Below, piece by piece: positions 53,062 to 61,063 of a stretch of DNA of 64,000 nt. The DNA comes from Micromonospora coxensis. GTDB taxonomy: Bacteria; Actinomycetota; Actinomycetes; Mycobacteriales; Micromonosporaceae. Numbering within the stretch: the stretch's first letter is position 1; each line of letters opens with the position of its first letter. The translations under genes and the position numbers were made by a program. The notes under the pieces are model-generated. The model searched no databases, had not been told where the DNA came from, and worked only from the letters and a program-made list of their open reading frames with translations. The stretch covers positions 620,001 through 684,000 of the forward strand of contig NZ_LT607753.1 in assembly GCF_900090295.1 (NCBI RefSeq), written 5' to 3'.

Positions 53062-55467
53062 ATGCGTGTGATCGGGTTGTCCGAGACGACCGCCGACATG
53101 GTCGACCTGGTGGGCGGCAAGGCGGCCGGCCTGGGTGAGCTGATCCGCCGGGGCGAGGCCGTGCCGCCCGGCTTCTGCGTGACCACCCACGCGTACCGCG
53201 AGGGCGTCGTCCCGCAGGCGGAGATCGTCGAGGCGTACCGGAAGCTGGGCGGCGGGCCGGTGGCCGTCCGCTCCAGCGCGACCGCCGAGGACCTCCCGGA
53301 GGCCAGCTTCGCCGGGCAGCAGGACACCGTCCTCGACGTCACCGGCGTCGCCGACCTGATCGCCGCGATCGCCCGCTGCTGGGAGTCGCTGCACAGCGAG
53401 CGCGCCCGGACCTACCGCGAGGCCCACGCCGTCGACGAGGCGACCGTGTGGATGGCCGTCGTCGTGCAGCGGATGATCGATCCCGAGGTCGCGGGGGTGC
53501 TGTTCACCGCCGACCCGCTGACCGGCAGCCGTACCGACATGCTGGTCGACGCCGCACCGGGCCTGGGCACCGCGGTCGTCGACGGCGCCACCGCCGTGGA
53601 CCACTACCGTCTCGACGGCGCGCAGCACCCGGGGACGGGCTGCCTCACGCCGGCGCGGTTGGCCCAGCTGCGGGCCGTCGGCCAGCGGTTGCAGGAGCAC
53701 TTCGGCCGCCCGCAGGACGTGGAGTGGGCGATCGACCGCGACGGCACGATCTGGTTGCTCCAGTCGCGCCCGATCACCACCCTGTTCCCCCTCCCCCCGG
53801 CGACCGACAAGCCACTGCCCCGCGTGTACCTGGAGTTCGGGCACGTGCAGGGCATGCTGCGGCCGGTCACCCCGATGGGCATGTCCACCCTCCGGACCCT
53901 GATCGCGGCGATGCTCGCCTCCCTCGGCGTACGCGGGGTGGACGTCGTCGACATCGGCGGGCGCCTCTACGGCGACCTGAGCGACCTGGCACGGGACCGC
54001 TCCGCCCGCAAGCGACTGGTGCAGCTCATGGCGGTGGACTTCGGCCCCCGCGCCCAGGCGGTGATGGCACACGTCCTCGCCGATCCACGGTTCGCCCCGG
54101 GACAGGGCGGGACGCGACGCGCCGGCGGGGCGCACGGGGTGGCCCTGCGGACCGCCGTCCGGGCGGTGGTGGGCATCATCCGGGCGCTGGCCCGCCCCGA
54201 CGCGGCGCGGCTGCGGATGACGCGCGCCATCGAACGGATGCGGTTGGCCTCCGCCGCACCCGAGGGGCCGCTCACCACGGCCGAGCGGCTGCGGCTCGTG
54301 CAGGACACCGACCCCTCGGAGAGCCCGGACGAGATCATCTGGCCCATCGTGGCCGGCATGCTGGCCTCCGCCCTGCCGGGTCGGCTGCTCGACGGCGTCG
54401 CCGCAACCGACGAGATCCACACCGTCCTGGGCGGGATGCCGCACAACGTGACCATCGAGATGGACCTGGCGCTGTGGCGACTCGCCGAACGCGCCGGCGC
54501 GCACCGCCGGCTGCTGCGCGACACCCCACCGGCCGAGCTGGCCCAGCGGTACCTCGGCGGGACGCTGCCGGACATCGGGCTGGGCGGGTTCCTGCAGACG
54601 TACGGCCACCGGGGCGTGGCCGAGGTCGACCTCGGGGTGCCCCGCTGGGACGAGGATCCCGCGCCGGTCTTCGCCATGATCGCCAACTACCTGCGGGTCA
54701 CCGACCCGGACCAGGCGCCGGACCGGCGGTTCGCCCGCGCCGCCGCCACGGCCGAGGCCACCCTGCGGGAACTCGCCCCGCGCGCCCGGCGCCGCCGGCC
54801 GGTGCGCGGCCGGATCGCCGTGTTCCTGCTGCGCCGCGCGCGGTCGCTGGCCGGGCTGCGGGAGGCGGGCAAGTTCGCCGGGCTGCACCAACTGCGGGCG
54901 GTACGGCGGCAGTTGCTGCTCATCGGCGCCGACCTGGCCGCCGCCGGCCTGCTGGAGCAGCCCGACGACATCATGTTCCTGACCCTCGACGAGGTCGGGT
55001 CCGCCGTGCACGGGGGCGCCGATCACCGGGACACCGTCATCGCCCGCGCGGCGACGCACCGGGCGGAGTCGCGCCGCCGGCACGTGCCGGTCGCGCTGCT
55101 CTCCGACGGCACGGACGTCGAAGCCGTCCTGCCGGCGACCGTCGCCGCCGACGGGGCGCTCACCGGCGTGGGCGCCTCGGCCGGTCGGGTGACCGGCCCG
55201 GCCCGGGTGGTCCACGACCCGGGCACCGCCCACATCGAGCCCGGCGACATCCTCGTCGCCGCGACCACGGACCCCGGCTGGACCCCGCTGTTCCTCACCG
55301 CCGGGGCGCTGGTGACCGAGACCGGCGCGATCATGGCGCACGGCCCGACCGTGGCCCGCGAGTACGGCATCCCCGCGGTCATCTGCGTCCCGGACGCCAC
55401 CCGGAAGATCTCCACGGGTCAGCTCGTCACCGTGGACGGCGCGGCCGGCACCGTCACGCCGCACTGA
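53062..55467 (+). CDS. PEP-synthase-like phosphotransferase, resembling rifampin phosphotransferase
   Basis: ATG 53062 has AAGGGA upstream; about 801 residues. Domain order is an ATP-grasp PPDK N-terminal domain (LVGGKAAGLGEL; AVRSSATAEDLPEASFAGQQ; AGVLFTADPLTG; IWLLQSRPIT), a ~400-residue helical middle domain beginning near FGHVQGMLRPVTPMGMS, and a C-terminal swivelling His domain. The His motif is TETGAIMAHGPTVAREYGIPAV, with the phospho-accepting His in MAHG. This MAHG/AREYGIP form and three-domain length resemble Rph enzymes, which inactivate rifamycins with ATP; phosphoenolpyruvate synthase relatives are the alternative. It is monocistronic. Confidence 0.75.
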   Translation: MRVIGLSETTADMVDLVGGKAAGLGELIRRGEAVPPGFCVTTHAYREGVVPQAEIVEAYRKLGGGPVAVRSSATAEDLPEASFAGQQDTVLDVTGVADLIAAIARCWESLHSERARTYREAHAVDEATVWMAVVVQRMIDPEVAGVLFTADPLTGSRTDMLVDAAPGLGTAVVDGATAVDHYRLDGAQHPGTGCLTPARLAQLRAVGQRLQEHFGRPQDVEWAIDRDGTIWLLQSRPITTLFPLPPATDKPLPRVYLEFGHVQGMLRPVTPMGMSTLRTLIAAMLASLGVRGVDVVDIGGRLYGDLSDLARDRSARKRLVQLMAVDFGPRAQAVMAHVLADPRFAPGQGGTRRAGGAHGVALRTAVRAVVGIIRALARPDAARLRMTRAIERMRLASAAPEGPLTTAERLRLVQDTDPSESPDEIIWPIVAGMLASALPGRLLDGVAATDEIHTVLGGMPHNVTIEMDLALWRLAERAGAHRRLLRDTPPAELAQRYLGGTLPDIGLGGFLQTYGHRGVAEVDLGVPRWDEDPAPVFAMIANYLRVTDPDQAPDRRFARAAATAEATLRELAPRARRRRPVRGRIAVFLLRRARSLAGLREAGKFAGLHQLRAVRRQLLLIGADLAAAGLLEQPDDIMFLTLDEVGSAVHGGADHRDTVIARAATHRAESRRRHVPVALLSDGTDVEAVLPATVAADGALTGVGASAGRVTGPARVVHDPGTAHIEPGDILVAATTDPGWTPLFLTAGALVTETGAIMAHGPTVAREYGIPAVICVPDATRKISTGQLVTVDGAAGTVTPH

Positions 55468-55500
55468 CCAGCGGGCCTCCGGACGGCCCCGGCGCTGGTC
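55466..55500. terminator. Hairpin between convergent genes
   Basis: An 8-bp stem GACCAGCG/CGCTGGTC, further closed by GGCC pairs inside, overlaps the stop codon of the phosphotransferase gene and lies before the ABC permease stop. Moderate support. Confidence 0.4.
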
Positions 55501-55512
55501 GAACGGCCACGC

Positions 55513-57159
55513 TCAGTCGCGCGAGGTGAGCGGGCGGGCGGCCAGCAGCAGCAGCGCGGCGGCCGTCCAGGAGGCCAGCACGGCCAGGTGCGTCCAGGCG
55601 AACCCGGCGCCGTCCAGCCCGGGTCGGGTCGCCGCCAGCAGCGCCGCGCTCAGGTGCCGCAGCGGGAACAGGTCGCCGACGGTGGCCAGCCAGCCGGGCA
55701 GCGCGGCGTCACCCACCGGGAAGACGTCGGAGACGAAGCTGAGCGGCAGCAGCGTGCCGAGGGTGATCGCGGTGACGGACCGGGCCGTGCGCAGGGCCGC
55801 CACCAGCGCCAGGCCGAGCGCGGCGAAGCAGAGCGCCCCGAGCAGCAGCGCGAGCGCCGCCGCCGGCAGCCGGCCGGCGTCCAGGCGTACGTCGAGCAGG
55901 GCCACCGCGACCACGCCGAGCAGGACCGCCGTCGTCACCGAGACGACCAGCGCCGAGGTGACCCGGCCGGTGAGGTACCAGCGCTGCGGCAACGGGGTGC
56001 CGGCCAGCCGCTTCAGCACCCCGCTCGCCCGGGCCGCCACCACCTGTTCGGGCAGGTTGACCCACCCGGTCACGGCGACGGCGTAGGCGGCCATGCCGGG
56101 CAGGAGGTACTGGGCCAGGGTGAGCCCGCGCACCTGACCGTCGCCGAAGACGCTCGGGAAGAGCACCAGCAGCAGCACCGGGAAGACCACCGCGAAGAAG
56201 ACCGACAGCAGGTCGTGGCGCAGCCCGCTGAGGGCGTACCCGAGTTGCCCGCCGACCAGCGCGGCCGGTGACGGGCGGGTGGCGCGCCGCGGCGCACAGA
56301 GCCGGACGTCCGGTGTCACGGTGACGCCCGACGTGGCCCGACCCGCCTGCCGCGCGCCGCGCGGTCGCCAGCCGAAGCGCAGCCGGGCGACCAGCGCGCC
56401 GGCCACGGTCCACGCCGCGAGCACGCCGAGGTGCCCGGCAGACAGCCCGGTCCCGCCGCCGGGGGTGAACGTCTCGGCCATGGCCCGGGCGAAGTGCTTC
56501 AGCGGCAGCACCGAGCCGGCGAGGTCGAGCCAGCGGGGCAGGTCCGCGCCGACGAGGAAGACGTCCGAGACGAAGGCCAGCGGGATCAGCAGCCCCTGGG
56601 TGAGGGTCTGCGCGGCGAGCACGGTGCGGGTCAGGGCGGCGACGGCCAGGCCGAGGGCCGCGAAGCAGGCGGTGCCGAGGGCGAAGGTGAGCAGCAGCGC
56701 CGGGGTCTTCGCCCAGACCGGCGCGACGCCGTACCCGGCGACACCGACGGCGGTCAGCAGCACCAGCGACGCCACCGAGATGACCAGCGCGGCGCCGGTA
56801 CGGGCGGCGAGCACCGCCCACGCCGGCGCCGGCGTGCCGCGCAGGCGCAGCAGGACGCCCTCCTCGCGCAGCGTCGCCAGGTCCACCGCGAGCAGGCAGA
56901 ACGCCGCCTGCGCCGCGCCGAACACGGCGAACGGGCTGACCAGGTACTGCGCGACCGGCACCCCGTCGCCGGTGTCGGGGTTGCCGACGATGGCCAGCAC
57001 GACCACCAGGAAGCTCAGCGGGAAGACCAGGGTGAAGAAGGTCGACATGGGTCGGCGCAGGTGCCCGCGCAGGGCCTGCCCGGTCAGCCGCCACACCGCA
57101 GGACCGGTGCTCGCCCGGGTGACCGGCACGGGTCGGGTGCGCGGCAGCTCAACGATCAT
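55513..57159 (-). CDS. Double-length ABC-2 type permease
   Basis: A 548-residue protein made of two ABC-2 permease halves in tandem, each with about six membrane segments. Each half contains a matching block: LKHFARAMAETFTPGG near residue 220 and LRHLSAALLAATRPG near 500, plus LIPLAFVSDVFLVG and LLPLSFVSDVFPVG. A ~40-residue linker (RPRGARQAGRATSG) joins them. One polypeptide thus supplies both transmembrane domains of the exporter. It overlaps the ATPase gene by 11 nt. The substrate could be a drug or natural product. Confidence 0.88.
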   Translation of the reverse strand: MIVELPRTRPVPVTRASTGPAVWRLTGQALRGHLRRPMSTFFTLVFPLSFLVVVLAIVGNPDTGDGVPVAQYLVSPFAVFGAAQAAFCLLAVDLATLREEGVLLRLRGTPAPAWAVLAARTGAALVISVASLVLLTAVGVAGYGVAPVWAKTPALLLTFALGTACFAALGLAVAALTRTVLAAQTLTQGLLIPLAFVSDVFLVGADLPRWLDLAGSVLPLKHFARAMAETFTPGGGTGLSAGHLGVLAAWTVAGALVARLRFGWRPRGARQAGRATSGVTVTPDVRLCAPRRATRPSPAALVGGQLGYALSGLRHDLLSVFFAVVFPVLLLVLFPSVFGDGQVRGLTLAQYLLPGMAAYAVAVTGWVNLPEQVVAARASGVLKRLAGTPLPQRWYLTGRVTSALVVSVTTAVLLGVVAVALLDVRLDAGRLPAAALALLLGALCFAALGLALVAALRTARSVTAITLGTLLPLSFVSDVFPVGDAALPGWLATVGDLFPLRHLSAALLAATRPGLDGAGFAWTHLAVLASWTAAALLLLAARPLTSRD

Positions 57160-58087
57160 GGTCGGCCTCCCCCTCGGCCTCGGCGGCGTCGGGTTCGCCG
57201 GTGAGGGTCAGGTAGACGTCCTCCAGGGTGGGCGGGGCGACGCTCAGCCCGGGCAGCTCCAGCCGCCGGGCACGCGCCCACTGGGTGAGCCGGTACGTGT
57301 CGGCCAGCGGGTCGTGGGTGCGTACCCGCAGCGTGCCGTCGGCGCGGCTGACGGCGCCGGTCAGGGCGGGCAGGTCGGCGGCGGCCACCGTGTCGGGCAG
57401 CCGGACGGTGATCAGGCTGGGCAGCCGCGCGGCGTCGCGCAACTGGTCGGGGCTGCCGACGGTGACCAGCCGGCCGGCGCGCAGGATCGCCACCCGGTCG
57501 GCGAGCCGTTCGGCCTCCTCCAGGTAGTGGGTGGTGAGCAGGATCGTCGTGCCGAGGTGGCGCAGCCGGGCGATCAGGTCCCAGGCGCGGTGCCGGGCGG
57601 CCGGGTCGAAGCCGGTGGTCGGCTCGTCGAGGAAGAGCAGGTCCGGCGCGCCGGCGAGGCCGAGGGCCAGGTCGAGGCGGCGGCGTTGCCCGCCGGAGAG
57701 CGCCTTGACCCGGGCGTCGCGCTTGTCGGCGAGCCCGACCAGCGCGATCAGCTCGTCGGTGTCGTGCCGGCGGGGGTAGAGCGAGGACTGCATCCGGACG
57801 AGTTCGCGGACGCTGAACTCCTCCTCGAACCCGGCCGACTGCAGCACGATGCCGATCCGCTCGCGGTAGGCCCGCCCGCCGGTGGCCGGGTCGAAGCCGA
57901 GCACCCGCACCTGCCCGCCGTCGCGGCGGCGGTAGCCCTCCAGGATCTCCACGGTGGTGGTCTTCCCGGCCCCGTTCGGCCCGAGCAGGGCGAAGACCTC
58001 GCCCTCGTCGACGGTGAAGCTGACGTCGTCGACCGCCCGTACGGCGGCGTAGCGCCGGATCAGGTGCCGGACCTCGATCGCCCTCAT
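57149..58087 (-). CDS. ABC exporter ATPase, DrrA-type
   Basis: A 312-residue ATPase with Walker A LLGPNGAGKTTT, Q-loop GIVLQSAGFEEE, ABC signature LSGGQRRRLDLALGL, Walker B LLFLDEPTTGFD and H-loop LTTHYLEEAE. The C-terminal extension (LSVAPPTLEDVYLTLTG) is typical of DrrA/NodI-type exporters. It drives the double-length permease downstream, with which it is translationally coupled. It is divergent from the DUF5872 gene. Confidence 0.93.
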   Translation of the reverse strand: MRAIEVRHLIRRYAAVRAVDDVSFTVDEGEVFALLGPNGAGKTTTVEILEGYRRRDGGQVRVLGFDPATGGRAYRERIGIVLQSAGFEEEFSVRELVRMQSSLYPRRHDTDELIALVGLADKRDARVKALSGGQRRRLDLALGLAGAPDLLFLDEPTTGFDPAARHRAWDLIARLRHLGTTILLTTHYLEEAERLADRVAILRAGRLVTVGSPDQLRDAARLPSLITVRLPDTVAAADLPALTGAVSRADGTLRVRTHDPLADTYRLTQWARARRLELPGLSVAPPTLEDVYLTLTGEPDAAEAEGEADHDR

Positions 58088-58227
58088 GGTTCCACCGTGG
58101 CACCGGCGCCGGGCGCCGGACAGTGCCGATGGGCCCGTAGGGCAACGTGCCGGTGGTCGGGACGCGCGGCGTCGACGCCGGCCGGGGCGGGACGCATGCG
58201 CCGGTGCGCCTCGGGTACTTGCCGGGC

Positions 58228-58779
58228 ATGGCGCGGTACACGAAGCCCGAGCTCCGGGAGCAGCTCAAGGAAGAGATCAGGGCCTCCGACCGGGGCGGCA
58301 GGCCGGGGCAGTGGTCGGCGCGCAAGTCGCAGCTGCTCACCCAGGAGTACAAGCGGCACGGCGGGGGCTTCGAGGGGCCGAAGGACGAGCGGCAGAAGTC
58401 CCTGCAACGGTGGGGTGCCGAGCAGTGGCAGACCAGCCAGGGCGACACGCGGGCGCGGCGCGGGGACGAGACCGGTCGTTACCTGCCCAAACAGGCATGG
58501 CAGGAGCTCTCCCCCGAACAGCGGCGCGCCACCGACGCCAAGAAGCGCCGGGCGTCGCGCTCCGGCCGGCAGTACGTGGCCAACACCGGCCCGGCCAGCC
58601 GGGCGCGCCGCGACGCCACGGCGGCGGTACGGCTGTCCGAGCTGCCGGTGACCGAGGCGACGAAGCTCGTCGGCGACCTGGACACGCGTCAGCTCAGGGC
58701 GGCGCTCAAGCGGGAGCGGGAGGGCAAGGCCCGCAAGACGCTGATCCGGCGGCTGGAGTCGGAACTGGCCCGGCGCTGA
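58228..58779 (+). CDS. DUF5872 domain protein
   Basis: A basic 183-residue protein starting MARYTKPELREQLKEEI; the frame is open upstream, but the family begins here. It has the DUF5872 pattern DRGGRPGQWSARKSQLL, EYKRHGGGFEG, RYLPKQAWQELSPEQRRAT and VANTGPASRARRDA. The family is widespread in actinobacteria and sometimes found next to stress genes; its function is unknown. High Lys/Arg content suggests nucleic-acid binding, which is inference. Confidence 0.8.
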   Translation: MARYTKPELREQLKEEIRASDRGGRPGQWSARKSQLLTQEYKRHGGGFEGPKDERQKSLQRWGAEQWQTSQGDTRARRGDETGRYLPKQAWQELSPEQRRATDAKKRRASRSGRQYVANTGPASRARRDATAAVRLSELPVTEATKLVGDLDTRQLRAALKREREGKARKTLIRRLESELARR

Positions 58780-58841
58780 CCGATCTCCCGACGCACAGGC
58801 CTAGACAAGCGAACTCTGCTTCGTGAATAATCGATCGTAGT

Positions 58842-58980
58842 TCGAGGGGGAGTACCCGCCACCGGACGCGCCGGCCGTCAGTACGGACCCACCCGGGTCC
58901 CGGCCGCGCGGGCCGCCGCACCGGCGGTCCGGGGAGACCTTCGACCCGCACGCCGGCGCCACGCGCCGGCCCGGTCGAAG
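58842..58980 (+). promoter_or_regulatory. yybP-ykoY manganese riboswitch upstream of TerC gene
   Basis: The leader contains the conserved yybP-ykoY pieces in order: GGGGAGTA (58847-58854), GTCAGTACGGA (58877-58887) and CCGGGGAGACCTTCGAC (58929-58945). P1 can form from TCGAGGG (58842-58848) and CCTTCGA (58938-58944). The P1 3' strand can instead pair, as CTTCGACC (58939-58946), with GGTCGAAG (58973-58980), closing a long hairpin whose 3' arm overlaps the GAAGGGA ribosome binding site. Metal binding would stabilise P1 and free the site, an ON switch for translation. The class is known to sense Mn2+ and to precede TerC/Alx exporters. Confidence 0.82.
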
Positions 58981-58987
58981 GGAATCG

Positions 58988-59950
58988 GTGTCCTCGATGT
59001 CCGTACCGTGGTGGGCCTGGCTGGCCCTCACCGCCGCGATCGCCGCGATGCTGGCGATCGACCTGTTCCTGCACCGCGACAACCACGTCATCGGCTTCCG
59101 GGAGGCCGCGACCTGGTCAGCGGTCTGGATCGCCGCCGGCCTGGCCTTCGGCGTCCTGCTCTGGCTGTGGCAGGGCGACGAGGCGGCGGGCGCGTACTAC
59201 GCCGGCTACCTGATCGAGAAGGCGCTCTCGGTCGACAACGTGTTCGTCTTCGCGCTCGTCTTCAGCTACTTCGCGGTACCCGCCGCCTACCAGCACAAGG
59301 TGCTGTTCTGGGGCGTCATCGGCGCCCTGGTCTTCCGCCTCGTCTTCATCTTCGTCGGCGCCGGGCTGCTCGAGGCGTTCTTCTGGACCGCGTACCTGTT
59401 CGGCGCCTTCCTCGTCTGGACCGGCTGGAAGATGGCCTTCCGGCACGACGCGCAGACACACCCCGACCGCAACCTCGTCGTCCGCCTGGTACGCCGGGTG
59501 GTGCCCACCGACGCCCGCTACCACGGCGACAGGTTCTTCACCCGCATCGACGGCCGGCGCGTGGCCACCCTGCTGTTCGTCGTGCTCATCGCGATCGAGG
59601 CCACCGACCTGATCTTCGCCATCGACTCCGTCGCCGCGATCCTCGCCATCACCACCAGCACCTTCATCGTCTGGACGGCCAACGCCTTCGCCGTGCTCGG
59701 CCTACGCAGCCTCTACTTCTGCCTCGCCGGGCTGCTGCGTCGCTTCGTGCACCTGCACTACGGACTGGCGTTCCTGCTCGCCTTCGCCGGGGTGAAACTC
59801 ATCCTCTCCGAGACGCCGGTGGGCAAGCTGCCCATCCCGCTCACCCTCGGCGTCATCGTCGCCACCCTGGCCGTCTCGATCGGGTGGAGCCTGGCCGCCA
59901 CCCGTGGCACCCCGGAGCGGACCGACGCCCGCGCCCCGGCCGACACCTGA
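58988..59950 (+). CDS. TerC/Alx family membrane protein, putative Mn2+ exporter
   Basis: A 320-residue protein from GTG 58988, with GAAGGGA 4 bases upstream, inside the riboswitch hairpin. It has about nine membrane segments with the family's buried acidic residues: MLAIDLFLHR, LIEKALSVDNVFVFALVF, FLVWTGWKMAF, AIEATDLIFAIDSVAAILA. TerC/Alx proteins export manganese or support metal loading of exported proteins. The riboswitch upstream strongly supports a manganese role. A close paralogue is encoded convergently downstream. Confidence 0.92.
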   Translation: MSSMSVPWWAWLALTAAIAAMLAIDLFLHRDNHVIGFREAATWSAVWIAAGLAFGVLLWLWQGDEAAGAYYAGYLIEKALSVDNVFVFALVFSYFAVPAAYQHKVLFWGVIGALVFRLVFIFVGAGLLEAFFWTAYLFGAFLVWTGWKMAFRHDAQTHPDRNLVVRLVRRVVPTDARYHGDRFFTRIDGRRVATLLFVVLIAIEATDLIFAIDSVAAILAITTSTFIVWTANAFAVLGLRSLYFCLAGLLRRFVHLHYGLAFLLAFAGVKLILSETPVGKLPIPLTLGVIVATLAVSIGWSLAATRGTPERTDARAPADT

Positions 59951-59994
59951 GCCGACCGCCGTCGCCGGATCGATCCTCGACCGGTGACGGTCGA

Positions 59995-60026
59995 CGAGGG
60001 GGCCGGACGCCCGTCCGGCCCCCTCG
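59995..60026. terminator. Bidirectional terminator between the two TerC genes
   Basis: A perfect 14-15 bp stem (59995-60009 with 60012-60026) with a minimal loop lies between two convergent genes. It should stop transcription from both sides. Confidence 0.75.
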
Positions 60027-60069
60027 CCCCGTCCCGCCCACCCCGCCCCCGGCTCCGGTCGCCGCCGCG

Positions 60070-60993
60070 TCACGAACCCGGCCGCTCGCACGGCTCGTGC
60101 CGGGTACGGATCACGCTGGCGACGATCGAGACGGTGACCGTGACGGCGATGACGCCGAGGGTCAGCGGGATCGGCAGCTTGCCCACCGGGGTTTCGGCGA
60201 GGACCAGCTTCACCCCGGCGAACGCGAGCAGGAACGCCAGCCCGTAGTGCAGGTGCACGAAGCGACGCAACAGCCCCGCCAGGCAGAAGTAGAGGCTGCG
60301 CAGACCCAGGATGGCGAAGGCGTTCGCGGCCCAGACGATGAACGGGGTGGTGGTGACGGCCAGGATCGCCGCCACCGAGTCGACGGCGAAGACCAGGTCG
60401 GTGACCTCGATCGCGATGAGCACCACCAGCAGCAGGGTGGCCGTGCGCCGTCCGTCGAGGCGGATCACGAAGCGGCCGTCGTGGAAGCGGGGGTCGGTGG
60501 GCACGACCCGCCGTACCAGCCGCACGACCGGGTTGCGGGCGGGGTCGATCTGCTGGCCGTGCCGGAAGGCCATCTTCCAGCCGGTCCAGACGAGGAAGGC
60601 CCCGAACAGGTACGCCGTCCAGGAGAAGGTCTCCAGCAGCCCCGCCCCGACGAAGATGAACACCAGGCGCAGCAGCAGCGCCCCGATCACCCCCCAGAAG
60701 AGCACCTTGTGCTGGTACGCGGCCGGCACCCCGAAGTAGCCGAAGATCAGCGCGAAGACGAACACGTTGTCGATCGAGAGCGCCTTCTCGATCAGGTACC
60801 CGGCGTAGTAGGCGCCGGCGACCTCACCCCCGAGCCACCACCACAGCACGAGGCCGACCAGCAGGCCGGCGGCGATCCAGATCCCGGACCAGAGCACCGC
60901 CTCGCGCAACTCGACGACGTGGTCGTCACGGTGCAGGAACAGGTCGACGGCGAGCATCACGGCCACCACCGCCACCAGCACCGCCCACGCCAC
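60070..60993 (-). CDS. Second TerC/Alx family membrane protein
   Basis: A ~307-residue paralogue of the protein at 58988, with the same core (LIEKALSIDNVFVFALIFGYF, LFGAFLVWTGWKMAFRHG, AIEVTDLVFAVDSVAAIL as separate blocks). I take GTG 60993, with GGGAG 7 bases upstream; GTG 60999 is the alternative. The frame upstream to 61122 runs into the acyl-CoA synthetase gene and is not believed. No riboswitch can lie ahead of it, since the synthetase gene ends only ~70 bases upstream and is co-oriented; it is likely read from that gene's promoter. Confidence 0.9.
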   Translation of the reverse strand: MAWAVLVAVVAVMLAVDLFLHRDDHVVELREAVLWSGIWIAAGLLVGLVLWWWLGGEVAGAYYAGYLIEKALSIDNVFVFALIFGYFGVPAAYQHKVLFWGVIGALLLRLVFIFVGAGLLETFSWTAYLFGAFLVWTGWKMAFRHGQQIDPARNPVVRLVRRVVPTDPRFHDGRFVIRLDGRRTATLLLVVLIAIEVTDLVFAVDSVAAILAVTTTPFIVWAANAFAILGLRSLYFCLAGLLRRFVHLHYGLAFLLAFAGVKLVLAETPVGKLPIPLTLGVIAVTVTVSIVASVIRTRHEPCERPGS

Positions 60994-61063
60994 CGTCACT
61001 CTCCCCCGGCCGGCCGCGGGGGCGGCGCTGTGCCGGGCCCCGGGGGGCTGCTGCTCACCGCGC

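Noticed and set aside
51175..55464. A 1,429-codon open frame on the minus strand
   Set aside because: It runs antisense across three well-recognised plus-strand genes (TetR end, carboxyltransferase, phosphotransferase). Its product is Gly/Arg/His-rich without domains; this is the usual GC-rich shadow.
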